Shown here: in pieces, positions 1 to 14,400 of the stretch
Layout: each line of letters starts with the position of its first letter
Numbering within the stretch: the first letter of the stretch is position 1
Assembly (NCBI GenBank): GCA_036583965.1
Contig: JAZBQD010000014.1
Location: 50,597,626 to 50,661,625, forward strand
Origin: Prunella strophiata
Lineage: Eukaryota > Chordata > Aves > Passeriformes > Prunellidae
Direction of reading: 5' to 3'
DNA length: 64,000 bases
Position numbers and translations under genes: made by a program
The notes under the pieces: model-generated
Databases searched by the model: none
What the model was told of the DNA's origin: nothing
Seen by the model: only the letters and a program-made list of their open reading frames with translations

Positions 1-1084
1 GTTCAACAGGCTTGAGGGAGAGGCCAAAGCACATGGTGCTGGCAGGAAGAGGATCATGTCCCTGCCATCATGCCAAGGCCTGTCTGATCTGTGGAAAAAT
101 AGAGAGTGGATAAGCCTTCAGGGATAAAGTTTAGCATTCCTTCTTACATTTCCATTTCTTAGTGATGATATTTCTTGGTATTATTGTAAATAATGCCTAC
201 TGTGTATTTAAAAGCTTTGTCCTACAGTCTGATCAGGAGATGCTTTCAGTGCAGGGCTTGACAAGGCTGGCAAAATGAGAATAACCTGTCCTTGATAAGG
301 GAGGGTCAGAGAGATAGGGCACAACAGTCTTGTAAAATGGAAAATTCTTGCTAGTTTCTACAGATGAAAAACACTGGCTTGGTAACCATAGAAACATGAT
401 GGGCCAAGGATGATGTTGAACTTCTGATGAATTTCTTTTGTTTAGAACAAAATGCTGTTTGGAGGAAGAGATATAGTGTAGATAAGGTGAAGAAATAACA
501 GTATTTTTCTTTCTGTACTTGCCTTCCCTCTTAGGTTTTGGAATGCTTTATATAGTTCTTATTATTCCACTTTACAGGACAGAAAAGACACAACCAGGGA
601 AGCAAAGATCAGTTCCCTGAAGTCAATGCAGAAATAGGAATAAATCCCATCTCTTCTCAGGTTAATCAGGGATGAATTAAGAGAAATACCTAAAGTGCTT
701 GTAAACAGCTTTTAGAGGTAAAATTTTTTTGAGATGTGACATGATTTCCTGCCAGAAAGACAATATGCTCAGCCTTGCTTTTTGGCTATATGTGTAAAAT
801 TGGTGATGTGTTATACACCTCTTAACTATCCACTCTAATGTAGCCAAACTCTGGGCAACTGCTCTGATTTCTTGCTCTACTTCTATGACTTTTTTGCTTG
901 TTATATCCCACCTATATAGATATATTTGGGCTAGTTTGATGTCACTAGCCTGCTTCAGTCACACCATTAATAGCATGGAGATAGAGCTTGAATCTTTCAC
1001 TCTGTCCATGACAAAAAAAAAAAAAGACATGCTATAAAATTCAAGCATGCAACTCTCCAACAGTATTTTGGATAGTAACTCCTA

Positions 1085-1260
1085 AATACTCCCTGAAGAT
1101 TTAGAATAATAAATCTTAATTTATTATTATTAATAAATAATAGTTTTATTATTTATTAATAATAAAGAATCAATAAGTATTATGTAATAAGAATAAGCAT
1201 TTAAATAATTAATTATTTATAAATATAATAATTATACTCTCCCATAAATAATAATAAAGT
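1085..1260. repeat. AT-rich low-complexity tract with 19-bp inverted repeat
   Basis: About 175 bp almost purely A/T, built from TAA/TTA units. It includes a perfect inverted repeat: TTATTATTAATAAATAATA at 1124-1142 and its exact reverse complement at 1147-1165, separated by GTTT. Confidence 0.9.
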
Positions 1261-3402
1261 CTATTTACTTGGGTGCTTCTTGGTATAAATGAGGAAAAAA
1301 TTTTCAGTAGGAAAGTGACAAGATAACAAGAACACACTGAGTTAGTCTGAGCAATAAGGGGAAATTTGTAGAAAGCTGCCCAGTCTTGCTAAATGTCAGT
1401 TGTCCTACATGTTGATATGAAGCAAAAGTCTCAACAACACGAAAAAAATAGATGTCAGCCTTAGTGAACCCTGGAGATTATGGACCTGCAATTGCCAAAA
1501 ATAAATGGAACACAAATGTGTTGCTTGGAATTTATTTGCCAGGAATTTGATCTATATCCAGTTTCTGAAATACCAGCAGTGCAAAGGCATTTTCTTTATA
1601 AACCCATAGTAAGTGCACTTAAGCTGTGTAAGAAATTATTTCTGTGAAACAAAATGTTGTTCAATGTAAGACTGTCAACAGCCCTCCTTCCAAGAATGAA
1701 AGAATGTGTGTCTATGCATAAATATTAAGGATACTCACCAAACATCCACAGACATGGCATAGGATGTGATAGCAATTAATGATGTGGCAATTACAGAAGT
1801 AAACAACAAGCTTAAATCCTACAGTAAGTAGCCTTTTAGTTATGGGAGGAACTTAATTTTTTGTCATTATTGACACAGATAAGGTTACTAGTTATATCAG
1901 CAAGCTCTGAAATGTTATCTTGCTGTAGAAAGTCCCATACCTTTTCATAAGTTCTGTTCCTAGCAGTGCTGACTCCATCCTCCTTCCTCACCACAGCACT
2001 GCAAACTGAATTCTGTCTCCTCCTATCGTCTTGGTCCCTCCTTTTATACTACTCAGTGTCATTAGATGTGTCTGTGCCCTATTAAGGGCACACCTGTTCC
2101 AAATCTTAGTAATCAGAACAGCTGCAACTCTTTAGGGGGTGAAATTACCTTCATTACTACTTCCCATAATTATTCTTCCATTCAGGTTAAAAGGGAGACC
2201 TTTTTCTGTTGGACTCCTGCCTACTTGAAAGACAACAGTGGATGGTAATTTGTGCTCCTGACAAGTTGAGGCACCCTCTCAGACCTGAGCTCTGGGAAGG
2301 CAGCAGACTCTCCTGACTGCAGGTGGGTGCCTCAGAGTCCCTTTGCAGAGAGTCACCCAAGGCACCTGAGGTAAGGGTCAGGTGCCAAAGGCAGGAGAAC
2401 TTCCAGAGCCAAAAGTGAATGTTATAGTGAATTTTAGATTCAGTAGCAGCTCACTTCAGATCATTTGATCTAAAGTACTGGATTGTGCTTTATGGCCATT
2501 TTAAACACTGTCCTGCAGAGGTTTTTATCTCATACTTAACCTTTGTGGTTTTGTAACTGCTTTGTCAGATTCTCTTGAGTTGTTATAGTTATTGAAATTA
2601 TTAGTAGCTAAAGAACCAAATAAAATTTCAAACATTTTTTTCATATCAAGTCTTTCAGTAGAGATCAGGGGTGTCAGGCCATTTGGATTATATGCAGTAC
2701 ACTGGGGTTTTGGTCCTAGTTTCAAACAGCTGGATTCTGCATCTGGGAAGAAATAGATTTATTATTTTCTTAAAACTGCATATGCCTGTCACACTCTCAT
2801 TGAACTGCTAATGGCAATAGAACTGAGAATTCATTTTCTATTCTGATAGACAAATTATTAAATCAGCCTGTCTACCTCCCTTCAGCCTCTGTTTGAGCTG
2901 TCCAGTAGCCACAATGATTTGGCAATGAAATATGATTTTGGAGACATCTGCTCTTGGGGGAGTTTTCCTTTGTACAGGCATACAGGTGAATCTTCATGTA
3001 GCAAAAAAAAAATGGTTCTGAGTACTGCATGTAGCAATTTATTACTTCTTTTGTGATAAAAGAGTTAAACTTCTGTAAATAAAATGTTATTTATTTTCCT
3101 CTCAGGTATGAAAGTATCACTCTGTCTTTTCTTTATCAGGTCTGTGAATATGTATTTCCCAGTGTACAGCAGATGTCCACTCTGACCCAGCATCTTGGCT
3201 CACAGGTGATATTATTTGCTCAAGATACTGAATCTTTTCTACTGCTTTCTAAGAGACTTTCCTTGCTTTTGCATAATGTCCAGAGTTTTGGCAGCAGCTC
3301 TTGAAAACAAATTGTTTATTTTTTATGAGGAACATAGGTAGTTGATGCCAAATTTCAAACAGAATATCGAAAAATAAACTGTTCATAAGAATATAAATGA
3401 GT

Positions 3403-3454
3403 TTCACCTAGGAAATGTCATGTAGGGAATGTTCACCTAGGGAATGTCATGTAA
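3403..3454. repeat. 29-bp tandem duplication
   Basis: TTCACCTAGGAAATGTCATG at 3403 recurs at 3432 as TTCACCTAGGGAATGTCATG, period 29, one mismatch in the shared part. Single local duplication. Confidence 0.85.
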
Positions 3455-6025
3455 GACAATTTAAATTCTGAGCTTAACTGCAGAACTGGACTCTGAACTG
3501 TGCCAGAAGAGGGAATTCCCTTCCTGTGGAGACACTGCAAGGGTAAAGATAGAACTTGTTTGAAAAACTAAGTGTTTTTCAATAATAAGAGTAACTGCCC
3601 CTTCAAAATTTTACTTAATTTGAGATAGTTGCTATGAGTTTAGAAATGATCAGCAACAAGATGTGTGTGTGTCAGTGTGTATGTAGTAGGAGGCAAGCAG
3701 AAAGGGGGAAATGAGGTGTAATTCACACTCAGAAATGTAGGTCTGGAGGGGGCCAATCATGCTAATGAGTCTGACTCTCCCCCATCTTTTTTACTTCATC
3801 TTACTAAGTGCAAGCACACACACAAAAAAATCCTAAACTCTATAACAAATTTAAGGCTTCTAGTATAAAAGATATGAAATATCAAAATTTTGACTATGCC
3901 AAGGAAAGAGTGAAGGGAAGCTCAAAAAGGCTTCCAGTGTCATGCCTCCCATCACCTCTGTGTACTTGGTATATATCTGTTGGAAATATGAGGAACTACA
4001 GTTTAAATATGAGGGACATTTGAAAAAGATCTGTGTTAAAGTATAGATCAGTAAGCATTTCTATACAGTTCCTGTAGGTTAACATCCTGAAGATCAACAT
4101 GTACAAAAATTCATGCTTTGTTTAGAAGTTTATAGGATTAGTCTCAGCCATGGCACTGATAATTTTCTACAGAAGATTTCTGCAGAAAGTATTTTGGCCT
4201 GCCTGACTTATTTGGCATGAAATTTCAGATGCTTGAAATTTCTTTTCAGTTGTGTCTCCTTGTACTTTGCAAACATACAAAGCATTATGTCTGAATTATT
4301 CAGTATCTGATGCATCATGCTTCCTCCAGTCCACCAGTGTTTTCATTTTCCAGTGCATTGGCTAGTTCCACATAATGTTTCCCAGTAAAAGGAAAACCCA
4401 TTAAAAATGGTTCTATTGTTTCTGGCAGACTCTCTTACCTAATTTCATCAGCCTTGTTAATCCTGCCTACCTTATTAACCACATTAATAAAAAAAATGTG
4501 GCCTTTTTTTTTTTCTTCTCTTTCCTGTTTCCTCCTCATAACTGTACATATTATTAAGGAGAAGTGCATTTAGTTGGTTCAGTTTTTCTCTGAAATTTTT
4601 GAACCCCAAAAATGTTTATATAAAGTTAATCTGTTATAACTCTCTTCCTTGATTTCAGATCTTGGCATTTAGAATCAATTTGATGTTTAATGCTCTTAAA
4701 AAGAGTAGGATTGCTTTCAAAAAGAACAGTATTATGAAGCAAGGCAATGGCTTCAAAGCTATTATGACAGCATCCATAATCCAGGGGCAATTTCAGTTTG
4801 CTTATATTGGAAGCATTTTAGTACATTGGAAGTTGTAATAAAACTCTTTCATTTGTGAATAATCACACCTAGAGCTACATGAAGATGTAATAATTTCTGC
4901 AGAGATGAGTAAGTAGTATACACAGCTGTGTTTAACCAGCACCATGGGTAAAGCAAGTGCATGAGAGGGACACTTTGAACCATCATAACAACTGGAGAAA
5001 GATACTGTCATCTTGGTCATATCTATTCTCAAAATAAAACAAACACACTTGAGAAATTGTCTGGTTTTAGCCAGGTGATCAAACGTTAGACTTCTAATTC
5101 CAAGCTGGATATCCCACCCTGCCTTAATAACCTACAATGACAAACATGCAACCAGAGCAATTCAGTGTATTACGAGATAGATCTTAGCAGAAACCTGATA
5201 AATCATCAACAGGACATGTGTCTTTAAATCCCTTAATTAGAAACAGAGCACAACATTGGTAAAGGCCTAGGCATCTAATGTAGACATGTCACAAATAAAT
5301 GAAATAAACTTTACCCCTATTGAACAGATTTATGGAAACTGCTTTTTCCATCAAGGTCTCTGATATACAATGCATCCTCCAAATCTAGCTTGTAAGGATC
5401 TTCTGAAGATCTGTGAGGAAATTCCTCTTTGGTATCTTAGCCTATTTTTTTAAATTTAGAACCAATGAAGTCTTAAATTTCAAAGGCAATAGTGCTTTGT
5501 CTGGCATTCCTATTCCTAGTCTGTTTGTTCTTTATCTTGTTTTTGAGAAAAAGTACTGCCAGGATTTTCTTGCAAATTTTCTGAGAAGTAAGCTTTTTCA
5601 TCCAAGAATGTTTTTATGCAATTAAAATAATTTCTTTTCCAAGCTTAGGGTAAAGATTTGTCTTTTTAAATGTTTTTGGCACAATAATGATTGTATTTGT
5701 ATTTGTTAGTTTGTCTACATCAATCAAGATATACTGTTCCAATTGACTTTGAATGGTTTTACATATTAGATGATTTTAAACATCTGTCTCATTATCTTAA
5801 ATTATGATGCTAAACATAATTTCAAACTGGGAAACAGTAATTTCTGTTTTTATATAAGAAATTGGATCAAAAAGGGTCAATACTGTTCCTCTTCCATGTT
5901 TCAATTTCAAGAAATTGTTATTTTTTGGAGAATAAAGGACATAATTCCTAAAATACCCAGCCAGTTTCACTGAATACCTTGTTTTCTAGTACACAGGTGT
6001 GTGACATCCATTTGTGAGCCAGGGA

Positions 6026-6060
6026 TAATAATAATAATAAAAAGAAATAATAATAATAAG
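6026..6060. repeat. (AAT)n microsatellite, interrupted
   Basis: GATAATAATAATAATAA, a short AAAGAA interruption, then AATAATAATAATAAG. The frames open here on both strands are by-products of the repeat. Confidence 0.9.
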
Positions 6061-9000
6061 AAAGCTCTGTCCTACTGCCCTGTCTTTGACATTCCAAACA
6101 AAGGCTGTTTGATGGGAACAGACATCATCTATTTTTGTGACATAATGTACCCTGTGAGGATGTACTGGCTGGTAATGAGGGCAGAAAGGAAAAACAGGCA
6201 AGAGAACAGCAACAGTAAAAGTTTTCACTGGATGTAGAAATGGCATCACAGCAGACATGTGCAGAGATCAAGGATCTTCAATCATATAGACATAAAATTT
6301 TGCTCTCATAACTGCAGGTTATTGCTTCTCTCATAATCAAACAGGCAGATATGTAAAAGAGACTTGAAGGAGTCATACATAAAGGATAAATCTAAACAAA
6401 TCTAGCTAGGCTTAATTATGTAAACAAGTAGACAGATGTTCTTAAAGTCTTGGTTTTCCCAAGATTTTTGTAAGCAAAATCTACTTGGGCAGTAACTTGC
6501 TCTCATAGCATTGGTAGCCATGGACTAAATTGTAGGTCTCATGGATATCTAGAATGCATTTTCATGGCCTGATTCTTGTACCTTCAGTTATCTAACAGCC
6601 CAACCCTTAAAGATAAATTAATTTGATCCCTTATATACTACTCTGGGGGAAATTTTGTAAGAAATTTAGCAAAACATAGTGATAAAGGTCTTATAAATGT
6701 ATTTAGAGATATGTAGATGAGATGAACTGGATTTAACTGCAGCTGATGCAATAAAAGATTTTCAAGGACTGAAATAATATTTGTTAAGTAATATCTATGA
6801 TCACCCATGCTGGGAGAAAAAGGATCAAGACATAATAGGGAAATTATTCTGTGAAGACTCTTACCATGATTGACTCTGAACAGTCAAAGTGAAGGTCATG
6901 CCCCATGTCTCTGCAGTGATCAATTCATGATATAAGTCTTGGGAAACCAGGCACCAACCCAAAAGTGAGCTTGGTACATTCAGGCTCAGATCTCATTTCA
7001 GAGTGAGCATCATTCGGGGAAAAAATCTTCTGAACAACATCTCTTGCTAGTATTGCACAGGGGAACAAAGTCTTCTCTAGCTCAGTAATTTGGTAATTTC
7101 CTCCCTCTTATTGCCTTGCAAATTTTAGAGGAGCAAAAACTGTAAAAAACCTGTAAAACTCCCAAAACGAAACTCCTTTGCTACTTGTTTCCTGGCTTGT
7201 GCAAATTTTGTGGTTTGTTAATCATTAGCAAAGGTTAAGTATGCTTTTGTTACTTAGCAACCATGATTGGTTTTCAAAAGTTTTTTACAAATTTTATCTT
7301 GTATTTATCCGTGTTTTTGTCTGTTCCTTTTCTCCTCCCTGTAACTCAAACTCAAGAAGGTTTGAATGCAGCAAGACACCTGGACTCATGATCCTTGCTC
7401 CTACCTGCATGCAATAAACATGAAAAATGAGAACTAAAATGCAAACCAGAGCAAGAGAGCCATTTCTCTCCAATCTACATGAGGACCTTAGATGGCTTCC
7501 AGTTTGCACTTTGAGGGCTTTTAAAATTTATTTTCCTTTTCAGTGTTTTGGTTGGGATGGAGCTTTGTGCTTTATCAGTTTCCACCCCAAAATGGAAGCC
7601 TAAATTTAGTTCTGAAAAGTGTGAATAATTTGAGTACTAATTAAAATATAAGCCCTGCTGTATTTAGATTATATTCATGTACATTTTAGCTTCAAATGAA
7701 TATTTAAGCCAGTGTAATATGAATATAAAGCTTGTAAGCCCAAAGGCTTACCTGTTTTTTTCCGAGTATGTCAGTTACTGCAATAAAAGATGTTACTTGT
7801 CTCTAAAACCTTTGCTTTGCTTCCCCATTAAGTTGACATCCTAGCTTAGCTAAAATCAAGGGGAACCTTCCTTTTGAGTTTTCTAGGGTCAAAATTTCAT
7901 TCTGTAAGTGAAAAAACAAAGACAATTGTAAAAAAAAATAAAAATCATAGCCTGAAGATATGAAATGCTTAAAGCAGCCAGCTATCACAGCTGCTGAGCT
8001 CTTGTTTCTCCCTGGGAGCTGTGGAGCAGAGCATTCATGTGAACTGAAACTGCTGAGGCCTCTGGCTGCTCAGGAGCTCCATTCATGGGAGCTGGTAGAG
8101 CAGAAGTTACCTGGAGGTCTCTGGCAGCCAACAAAAAAGTGGATTCCACTTATCAGGGCAAACAAACCAGCCTGTTTCAATTCTCTGCAGATATGTGGAA
8201 AGCTTTGGAACTGTGAGTTTTTATTGACGGGATGAGGGATGTACAAAAGGTACAAGCTAGAAGGATAGGAGGAACTTTTGTCCAAAGTTTTTAAATTTTC
8301 CCCCTCTTTAGGAGAAGGTTTCTGTACATAATCTCCTGGGAGCAAAACCAGAAGCTACCTGAGGCTGATGTCATGGGAAGCAATGGTGAAAATCAACAAA
8401 TGTTGGTGTGGGCCCTAATGATTCTGGCTTCAACATTTCAACCCTAGAAATCATCTTCAACTTTCTGTTCTGACTTGGCTGAGAGCAAAGATAGTGTGAT
8501 TGGTCTCTAGAGGGAAAGGTTCTGGACAAAGCTCAGTGCACAAGCACAGAGAAGAAGCAGCAGCAGCCTCCAGAAAAGTGCTGGCCACAGCCCTTTGGCA
8601 GTGGGCAGCAGCAGCATGGGTGGTGTGGAAACCTCTTTGCTTTGCAGAGATGCACATGCCCCACCTGTGTGCTCTTGAACACCAACTGCTCTCCTGCATC
8701 TCTTCTCAAAGCCTGGGGAGCTTCAGGCAGGAGTCCAGTCTTCTCATTCCTCCATGAATAGGATTTTACCTCCAGGAAAACAGAGAAATGCCTGAGGAAA
8801 GTTCTTGCTTAATTTGAGGAGTGTTCTGCAGATATGTCCTCAGATGGGAAGCAGCATAAGCCACTCTGATTTGTCCATCAATGTTTTTAAACCAGTACTA
8901 ATTGCATGGTGGTCTTTGGGTTATTCAGACTTTCAAACTGACCTTCATCCTTCTAATGTGCTTGTGTTTTTCTTCTATACAAAAAATAACAACATTTTCT

Positions 9001-10167
9001 AGATTTGAACACCAGGTTAAGTGCATTTGAGAGACTTCCCCAAATTTTATTTCAGAAACAGAAACTGACATTTCCTTAAAAAAATAATAAGAAGGGAGGA
9101 GAAAGAAAACCATCCTTGAGCTGACAGAATGCAGCAGTAGGAAGCAAGCATTCAGCTGGCAGTTACTTACTTCCTGGCATGCAATTTTAATTAAGGAGTC
9201 AGCATGTCTGCTACACAAGCCCACAGGAGGCAGTAACTAAAAATGACTGGGAAAACGTCCATGGATAAAAAGGTAGGAGAATTAAATAACGACACTGTAT
9301 TATAGAAAGCTAATTGAATATGCTCATCCCTACTTTTTTCTAGATAAGGCCTATTACCAAAGGAAAAGCAAGCACAGATTGCTGTATCACAGTATGCACA
9401 GTAATACCTATTTTGCAGTGTTTAGTTAGAGATTCACTATTGATCTAAGATAAATCAAAGACAAAATCTTTTTTTCTGTTTAGCAGTTGTGTTCTGAGAT
9501 ACCAATTCATATTTTTAAACTGGGCCAGAAATCTTTCTTTCTGTAGACCATAGCTGTAGTGATTACCTAGCTAAGTAAATCAGCAGGTAGATGGCTTTAA
9601 ATCATTTTATAAATACCTTTTTTCCCCTGGTATGATGATGTTTTCTTTTTCTCACAGAGCCAATCATTAGGACATAGAGGCTGATTCATATCCTGTACTT
9701 TTGACAACCATTATTAATCATCTTTCCAAAGGAGTGCTGTGAAATCCTGCATTGAAATTTCATTGTTGGTTCTCACTTTCTCTACTAGTAAATATTCAAA
9801 TGGAATGCTAAGGAATAATAAGAAGGAAGCTCATGCTTCTGCCTTGTTTTATATCTGTACAGATCAAGCTGAAAGAGCTGGGATTAAAAATAAATTGTGA
9901 AGGAAAAACAAACCACTTATGACTTAAAATTAGAATTATGTGTTCTGCAGAGAAAAGAACTGGTCAGCTAATCTCAGTCTTTCTATCTTTCTGTCACTTG
10001 CACTTATTAAGAGCTCTTCAGTGAGCAGGTTCATGGTTTATGCTTATGGCTAAATAAATTGCTGGAAGAGTATAACAGAATACAATTAAGCCAGATGACA
10101 GAAAAAAAAAAAAAGGATTCCAAACATTTATTTTTAATTTTTATAGATGTCATTTGATGGGCTCATT

Positions 10168-11460
10168 ATCATAGAGTCATAGAATGATTTGAATTGGAAG
10201 GTAAATTAAAGGCCAGGTAGTTCCAAACCCCCCTGCCATGGGCAGGGATGCTACCCACTAGATCAGGTTGGCCTGGTCCCCATCCAAACTGGTTTTGGAT
10301 GCTTCCAGGGATGGGACATGCACAACTTCTCCTGGCAGCCTGGTGCAGTGTCTCATCACCCTCACAGTGAACAATGTCTTCCTTATGTTCAATCCAAATC
10401 TACCTCCTTCAGGATAAAACTGTTGCCCCTTGTCCTGTCACTACAACCTTGGCTAAAAGTTCCTCCATCTTTCACATAAGCCCTCTTTCTATACTGAAAT
10501 GCCACAACTTCTCAAGTATAATGGGTGGTGTCTTAGCCACCTTCTCTGCCTGTTCCCTCAGAACTCATGGATGTATCTCACCGGGTCTTATGAACTTGCA
10601 TGCCTTCAGATTCCTTAGATGGTTTCAGATCTGATCTTATAGAGTAGAAGGTTCTTCATTTTCCCAGTCTCTGCTTTCACCTTCTGTGACTTGGGCAAGC
10701 ATGGCTGGAGCATTTGCCAGTGAAGGTTGAAGCAGAAACTGAGTACTTCAGCCTTTTCTGTATCCCAGGTAAATCAGTTTCCCATTTCCTTCTGGACAGG
10801 ACCTTTATTTCACTTAATCACCAATGTGCCTATAGAAGCTTTTCTTGTTGCTCTTGCAATCCTCTTTGCAATGAAAGTCCAGGGGATGGAGCTTGCTGTA
10901 CAAACTCCCTGCTCTCCTAAGTATCTTAGGATGGACTTCTATTTCAGTCTCTGAAGCCCAGGCTGTCCTTGATCTTCACATTCTCCACCAGCCCCTCCCT
11001 CCATGTTGGTGAGAAAAAGGCCCAGCATAGCACCTCTCCTTGTAGGCTCCTCTAGCACTTGGAAAAGGATTGGTTATGTCCCACAGTGTTGTCCCTTCAA
11101 GAACTATTGTTAAAGTCCTCCATGAGGACCAGGGCTTGTGAACATGGGGCCACTCCTACCTGTCCATAAAGGTCCTCATCCACTCAGTCCTTCCTGGTCA
11201 GGCAGACTATAGCCTGTAGCAGACTCACCTACCATCACTTGTCCCTGCTCTCCTTTAATCCTCACTCACAAGCTCTCAATCATCTCTTCCATTCCCATGT
11301 GGAGCTCACGGCCCTCCCCCTGCTCATTGATGTAGAAGGCAGCTCCATCCACTCATTTCCCCAACCTGTCCTTCCTAAAGAGCTGTACCCTTCCCTTCCA
11401 ACACTACAGTCATAGGAGTCATCCCAGCATGTCTTCATGGTGCCAGTAATGTTATAGCCC
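10168..11460 (-). mobile_element. CR1 LINE with endonuclease segment, start of reverse transcriptase and 3' end, internally deleted
   Basis: On the minus strand, 11460 to about 11090 translates (with stops) to CR1 ORF2 endonuclease motifs such as TCWDDS and ALVLMEDFNNS. About 10640-10500 matches the start of the reverse transcriptase (HPXVLREQAEKVAK-like). From roughly 10460 down it jumps straight to the CR1 3' end, including the CATAGAATGATTTGAATTGG type tail at 10168-10200. Most of the RT domain is missing. Full CR1 is about 4.5 kb; this copy is dead. Confidence 0.85.
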
Positions 11461-14400
11461 TGCTATGGGTTTAAAACTTATTTCTCAGAGAATGTAACTT
11501 GAAATGAAACACTGAACAATCAGTAATGACTTTAGGACTCCTTCTGTTGCACTGCCTTTGTGAATCAGGGTTGATGAGATAGCAGTTTGGAGCAAGCTTG
11601 AGACCTTGGTGTGAGTTGTATGATGCCATGCACATCTCTGTCTGTTTCTCCACAGCCCTGGAGACCATATCTAAAAGATTCTAACATCATTAATTATGAT
11701 ATGATAGTCTTTCTCATATGAACAAAATTAATGAGAAATTTGGTTTTGTTTTTTGCTTTTCTTTTTTTTGTCTTAACCTAACATACAGGAATAAATTTTC
11801 CTTTTCTTTTGCTGAGCAGAGGAGAAAATAGCCTTGATTTTTTTTTTTTTCTCATAACCTGAGAAATCCAGATATTGACAGTATAGCCTAAAGATTTCTG
11901 TAATTTAAACCAACTGACAATGATCACTTCAGGAGTCACAGACTCCCTGAAAATTGCCATAGTTTACTGACAGTCAGTTGCTTCTTCTACCTGTCTCAAG
12001 GTAGAAAATGCACTAAAGGAATTGCCAAAAGGGATTAATAAAGACCCAGTAATAAACTCTGTGTCACTGTATCACTGTGGCATTCCAAGCAGAATCCTTA
12101 GAGCAATTTAGAGCAATAAAATGGAGAAGACAATGACCAGTAGGTCTAAAGCTACTAATTTTGCTCCCAGCCCACAGCCACATCTGATAGCATTGGGGGG
12201 TCAGGATCTGCACTGCACAGACATCCACTGCACCTGCCAGCATCTGTGGAGAACCCTGACATTTGCCACCAGGATTAATCAGCTGAAGTTTTTTGGATGT
12301 TTTTGATAAATATCCTGAGGCAATAGTTGGGAGTAGGCTAAACTTTTAGCTATTTTACTGTTAAACATCTTGTCCAAAGCACCCTCTAGTCTAGGTGTCT
12401 CACTCCTGCCTCTAGAAGTAATAATTTCAGAAGGCAGGAGCTGTCCTTTGCAGGATAGCTGCTAAGTCAAATGAATCTTCTTCCAGGGGCATCTCTCTCT
12501 CTCCCTTGCAACTACAAAAGAGCTCCAGGAAAGAGGATTGAAAGACCTCTACTGTAGATGGCTAAAATGTGGGGCAAAGAATTTCATGCAAAGTATCTCT
12601 CTATTTCAATACCAGGATTTTAAATGTCTCTGGTCCTACTTAAGCGTGTACTTTAACATGGTGAAACTCAGATTTTAATTTAGTTTGAGCAGCAACTCTG
12701 GATTGAAAAATGAATTATTTACTTTGCACATATAAAGAAGGGGCCAACATCCAAATTATGCTACAAATCTGCTTTAAATAAACTCAGTTAAAACCAGTAG
12801 CATGCCCAGAGTCTCTCTCTATCATTTTATATGAAGACGTGAAAAAGTTATTTAGATGAAATAAAGCTGCCTTCAGGCAGTTTTAATTTTCAACAGAACT
12901 GATTTGACTGATCACTATATTGCAGACAGCATGGCTCCTGGCTGCACAGCAGGGATAATATTTTTATATGGATGAGCTGTTCTTGATTAATTTATTTGTA
13001 ATAGAAAGCTCAGGTGGACCTCTGTAACATCAGAGCATGGTCACTGCAATAGTCTAAACATGTACTCACATATCTGCTCATTTATTATGTTTAATTGATA
13101 GCAGCTCATGGAGAATATTTCCTCCTGCCCATGCGAAAGATGAGTGATCTCTCCAAGGCCACGTTAGGAGTCTGGGGAAGCCTGGGAGAAGGAAGGCTGT
13201 CCCACCAAATGCATCACTGCTGATGGACATTCAGCAGGACTTGGAGATGATTTACCAGTTGCCTGTGTGCATTATTTTTTTCTTTAAGGCATACAACAAC
13301 AAGTATTAATGTAATTGTAAGGAAAATATTCCTTGGTAAACATTAATGGTCTTTTGGACTTTTTTAATGAAAAAGCAATCTTGACTTTTAAATTTATAAA
13401 ATTTAAATTAAGTGTGCAAGAGCTATTGGTTTCTATTGCAATTCTGATATCATCCTTACCTCCAGTTTGTCTCTGCCACAACATCCTTTTCAAGGATATT
13501 CCATGATATTACACAGACTTCCCTGTTTATTTAAAATTTATCTCTCAAGCTCCCTACCATGAAATGTATTGTTTTGGGGGTTATGAAGCAGAAATTCATG
13601 TGTGCCTCTGGATCCAGGTCTTTAAATATTTAAATATCAGTTCAGACTAATTTCAGTTTTGTGAATTGTTTGCATGAAGCGTGTAAGCAACTCAGAGGTT
13701 GGCCAAGCCAAAAAAAAAAATGTAAAGACACATGAGGGATAGGAGTCAAAGAAAAGGGAAAGCAGGAGAATAATTGCCTCTGGCATATTTTACAGTTTTA
13801 AGATAGGTTTTGAAAAATTATTACTTCATTTTTTCCTCTCATTGATGTAACTGCACCCTCCATGATCATGAAGACAAGCAGAGAACAACCCCAAAACCCC
13901 CTAAGTTAGGTGGTCTTGGAGCATAAAAATATCACTAGTACTGAAAGAGAATATATCTTTTTACAGATATTTAGGCTTGTAATTTTTAAAGCTACTGATC
14001 CTGTCAGGTGGCTGGATACCCTACAGGACAGGTGGAATTTAAATAAATAAATATCATGGTGTTCTGAGTCAATCTATTTATGACAGAGAGAAAGAAAAAT
14101 ACTTGGGTGGGTTCCCAAATATGGCAAACAAATAGGATACTCTTGGACATATCCAACAGATGTTATCTGTAAATTTTGTCTATACAAATGCAATACTAAA
14201 AGCTCAGTGGACTTTATCTTGCCTGGTATCATTGGCCACTACCCAGCAAAGCACTTACACATTGGTAATTTTAAGGACAGGGTGTCCTGGTTTCAAGCCA
14301 GAATGCCCAGAGGCATAGTGGAACAAGACAGTGATAAGCAGCTTGACAATACTATCCTGCTGCTTCTCAAAGACACCTGTGTGCAGTTGATTCCAACATA

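Larger units (their letters stand above)
1..10167. other. Intergenic, no recognisable gene
   Basis: Far downstream flank of SLC13A1. Apart from the AT-rich tract, the (AAT)n microsatellite and the 29-bp duplication, I see only unique, AT-leaning sequence. Open frames do not exceed about 100 codons, and none resembles a known protein or ends at plausible splice sites. Confidence 0.7.

Noticed and set aside
6001..6258. Opposed 78- and 90-codon frames
   Set aside because: Held open by the AAT microsatellite, which encodes runs of Ile/Asn/Tyr; no protein similarity.
14282..14400. TGTCCTGGTTTCAAGCCAG, resembling the start of an avian LTR
   Set aside because: Only the first 20 or so bases resemble an LTR end; the following sequence shows no further LTR landmark, so it was not called.
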